64,000 bases of DNA from the NCBI GenBank assembly GCA_015680685.1, contig MNCI01026333.1, forward strand, positions 124,108 through 188,107, in the 5' to 3' direction. This DNA is from Gnetum montanum. Its lineage: Eukaryota > Streptophyta > Gnetopsida > Gnetales > Gnetaceae. Shown piece by piece: positions 60,967-64,000 of this stretch. The notes beneath the pieces were generated by a model, which was not told where the DNA came from, made no database searches, and saw only the letters and a program-made list of their open reading frames with translations. The position numbers were made by a program, and so were the translations under genes. The stretch's first letter is position 1. Every line of letters starts with the position of its first letter.

Positions 60967-61895
60967 TGATGAGCAATGAGGTACCCCCTACACCCAACCA
61001 TATGAATAACGAAGTGTTCATGCATAATTCAATCAAATTTGCTGGACTTTATAGCTTCCAGTACACTAGTCTTCTAGGAAGTGAACCTTGCCCTAAGGTC
61101 ATTTGTTGTCTTCCCAATTACACTTGTGAAGCATATGGTACAATTAAGTATAATTGAGGCATGTGATTTTTATCATTTTACATTTATGATTTTGTTGTTT
61201 AAAGAGAGATAAAGTAATTAGATTAACTAATTTATTTTAACTATTTAACTAATACCTAAGTAGTCCTAAGATAAGCATCTAGTCCCACTTTTTTCACATG
61301 TCCTAAACCCACATATTTACTACTAGGTTACCAAGCACTACGCTACTAGGTGTACCAAGCAATAATGCTACTGGGATTACCAAGTGAATATGTCTTATAT
61401 GCTCGAAGTAGTTGTACTTATGTGTTTAAGCTATGTGGCTTATCTTGCTTAATTACTTCATAAACTTAATTACTGAAAAACATTTAATAAATAAAAAATT
61501 GAAAACATTGAATGCATAAATGAAACATTTAAGCTATCTAGAATGCTACAAGGTTTATCACAAATTTTTTCTTTATTGTTGTACACATTGTTGTGCTCAG
61601 GTACAACAATGCTCAAATAAAGATCCATACACTCAATGACTCCTACTGCAGGCACTCAGGAAAAATATTCTAACTTTCAAATGGACAAACTACAAGAGCT
61701 CTACTACTACTATGAAAATTTTATGTCATAAATGTGGTTGGTGAACTCAAATTTATAGAGTAGAATATACCCCTACATTGATAGGGCCATGTCAACATAA
61801 TAGACTATGTTGATGGGGCCTTGTCAACATGGTCAAATGCATTGACGAGGCCTTGTCAATGGGGCCTAGTCAATGTGACAAATCAAAACTCATCA
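60967..61895 (-). repeat. 3' LTR of element G, a relative of F
   Basis: Aligns with both LTRs of F, with minus-strand ends TGATGAGTTTTG and CTCATCA. The adjoining GCAAG (60962-60966) should be the target duplication. Minus-strand CATGGGGGTA before it (61896-61905) is the probable polypurine tract. It also carries a local repeat around TTGA(T/C)(G/A)GGGCC.TGTCAA (61780-61880), absent from F. Confidence 0.82.
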
Positions 61896-62099
61896 TACCC
61901 CCATGAATAAATGAAAACTCATCCTTAAGTTCTTTACAAAATTGGAAGGTATGGGATTATTGATTAATTTTTGACATAACAAAACAAAATGACGTAGACC
62001 TAATAGTACAAAGTGCCTAGTGTACATACCAACACATTATAAAAATTACGATGTTCATCATACAAAATTAAACATCATGAAATGTTGCTTTAAAATTAG

Positions 62100-63960
62100 A
62101 TAGCATGTTCTTTGATTATGTGAAGTTGGTGGAGAAGGTCAAATAGTCCTAAGCAGTGGTGGCTCTTGAGGTCCTAAAGGACCTTCACCAGCTTTAGGCA
62201 CATGTGGTGGTCAAAGCAGTTGAGGTTCTCCTACTACCACTACAACTTTAGGTGGAAGGAAAAAGGCATATAGTGATGCCATCATTTTCTCTTCTTTACT
62301 CTTGGGATTGTTCGTGGTCCACACAACTTCACATATGTGGGCTAGGATTGGAACATCCCAAGGACAAGAAAAAATAGGAAATAGCTCCTTAACATTGATA
62401 AACTACATCTCAAATTATTTGTGCTTGATGTCGAACACTTGAATTATGTCTTGTAATGCATGGTAGTCATTCATTCTTTTGGCCAGGTTCTCTACGATTG
62501 ATCTTTACTTAGTGAATTTGACCTTAAGAAGCTCGAGTTCAGCATTTTCCACTGTAAGCTTTTTCTTGATGTCTTTATGAGTCTTGAAATTAGCCTCGTA
62601 CAACAAATATGAGTTGGCCACTTGCTTCTCAAGTTCATACTAGAGCTGTCTAGCAATCAACATTGCTAGGTTTGCATAGTGGATGTTGGAAAAATCCATG
62701 TATTTAGTCATCTCTTCAATCTACAACTCCTTCATGTGGATTTCTACCTTGTTGTAGGCATCAATCACATCAGCAATGGGTTTTCACACTTGTCTACCTT
62801 GCTGGAGTTGTTGGAGGGTCTTATTTACGTTTACCTTTTCTAGTTGGACATGTTTTTCATTCACCTCCTTTTGTTGGCCAACCTAGTCTTTGTAATGACT
62901 TTTAACTTTCTCAAACTTTAGAGTCTCATTTTTCAAAAAAAAATCTCAATGGTTGATTTCTAGTGAAAGATGTAAACCTTCTCTGTAAAGAGATTATGCT
63001 TCTGTGCTACTAATCTCCTTAATTTGACATTTTCCATAGTGAGTTGCTCCTACTATTGATGGATAAATTCTTCTAGCTCTTGTTTTGTGCATCAATGTTT
63101 CATAGGTGATGATTTTTTGTAGTCAAGGACTCATTCTCCTTAGATGTCTGCATCAAGTCTTGTACTACATGAGTTGCATCTTCTACAACTAACTAATTGA
63201 AGATTGTTGTTACCATTTTGCCCTTAATCTACTTAAGCTATTCTTGAAGCTATTGAAAAGCTTCATCTCATGTTAATGCAAGGTTAATAAAAATAGTGTC
63301 AACAATTTTGGCATGTAATTTGGAAACTTCTGTAGCCAAACATTGATTATGTGCTTAAGCTATTTCAAGTTGATCTTCTAAAATGAGGCACTTGCCATTT
63401 GCCTCTAGTAGCTCTAACTAGGTTCTAGTGATGATATCTAGAAAATCGAAGATATTCAAAATTAGTTTCTCAATTTTCGCTAGTCGATCTAGAAATTCTT
63501 CATACGAGGTTGCACTTAATCTTTCACTAATTGTTCCTATGAACATTTATACATCTCTCAATGTAGAAACATCTAGTTCAAGCATTGTAGGTGCATTTAA
63601 TGCCTTAGTGACTTGATTAGAAATAATCTCTATAGCTATCTCTTACCCTTGGTACTACATCACAAATATGGTTGCCTCCTCATCCTCCTCCAAGTGCACT
63701 GAAAAGGAGGTGGTGTCCCTAGATACTTTTAGAAATAAATGATGCTAATAGAGGGACACTGTCACCTTTTGGACACCTAGATTTAACCTTGTAGGAAACT
63801 ATGTTCGTTTGGTAGATGGAATTGATCAACCTCCCTCCATCTTTCTAATTATATGAGCCACTTCTCTAACATTACTCATGGTCGGTCTATACACAAATGG
63901 GTCTCCATCACTAGTTTCTACCTACTACTCTTATTGTTGCAAGATCTAATCTCATATTTT
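62100..63960 (-). pseudogene. Coiled-coil ORF of element G in the env position, decayed
   Basis: Read on the minus strand from the right edge. One frame shows SDGDPFVYRPTMSNVREVAH (about 63920), LEEDEEATIFVM, LNAPTMLELDVSTLRDV (about 63590), SYEEFLDRLAKIEKLILNIF and LELLEANGKCLILEDQLEIA (about 63410-63360), and later YELEKQVANSYLLYEANFKT, HKDIKKKLTVENAELELLKV (about 62640-62520). Long heptad-like Leu/Ile/Glu/Lys runs predict coiled coils. It is in the sense of the element, between pol (outside) and 3' LTR. At least a dozen in-frame stops are one C-to-T step from CAG, CAA or CGA. No known family recognised. Confidence 0.6.
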
Positions 63961-64000
63961 TTCATCTACTCAATCATAGTGTAGCCCTCTAGTGTTTGTT

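Overview
The window looks like nuclear DNA of a land plant with a large, repeat-rich genome. The evidence is nested Ty3/gypsy elements of Tat-like and Athila-like type, plant-style LINE remains, a tRNA-derived SINE, and primer sites matching initiator-Met and Asp tRNAs. The species cannot be named. A gymnosperm-like genome is possible, because most copies are old and decayed but still present. I found no intact ordinary host gene, no rRNA, no functional tRNA and no CRISPR array. Nearly everything recognisable is transposable-element DNA.

Left third (1-29489): three copies of one Tat-like family. Element A (minus; 5' LTR 2404-3949, gag 1-1905, running off the left edge) is inserted in the reverse transcriptase of element B (minus; 5' LTR 14915-16653, gag-protease about 14511-10756, then RT at about 4860-3955). 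Element C (plus, 17450-29484) is complete at its ends: TG...CA LTRs, a perfect CTCTT target duplication, PBS and PPT. Its gag-protease is almost intact, but RT, RNase H and most of integrase are deleted. In both B and C a second, intron-containing gene lies antisense to the element, downstream of gag-protease; in B it lies clearly before RT. Its exon boundaries and protein are conserved between the two copies, and related tandem repeats mark the module junctions. This is the most unusual content of the window.

Right two thirds (29490-64000) are AT-rich. They hold an RTE-type LINE relic (about 29950-30310, minus), a small LTR element D (32380-36276, plus) and its relative E (56781-59919, minus) that share one unrecognised protein instead of gag-pol, an L1-type LINE (about 38000-40550, minus), an Athila-like element F (43690-53056, minus, ATGAC target duplication), a very short Copia-like LTR element H (53255-54208), a tandem duplication one copy of which was hit by a SINE (55553-56126), a gypsy RNase H-integrase piece (59920-60966, plus), and the 3' end of an F relative, G (60967 to the right edge, minus), with a decayed coiled-coil ORF in the env position.

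The long stretches between these elements are AT-rich and show no recognisable gene. Many stop codons in the element genes sit where a related copy or the reading frame expects glutamine or arginine, as expected of C-to-T decay of silenced, methylated DNA.
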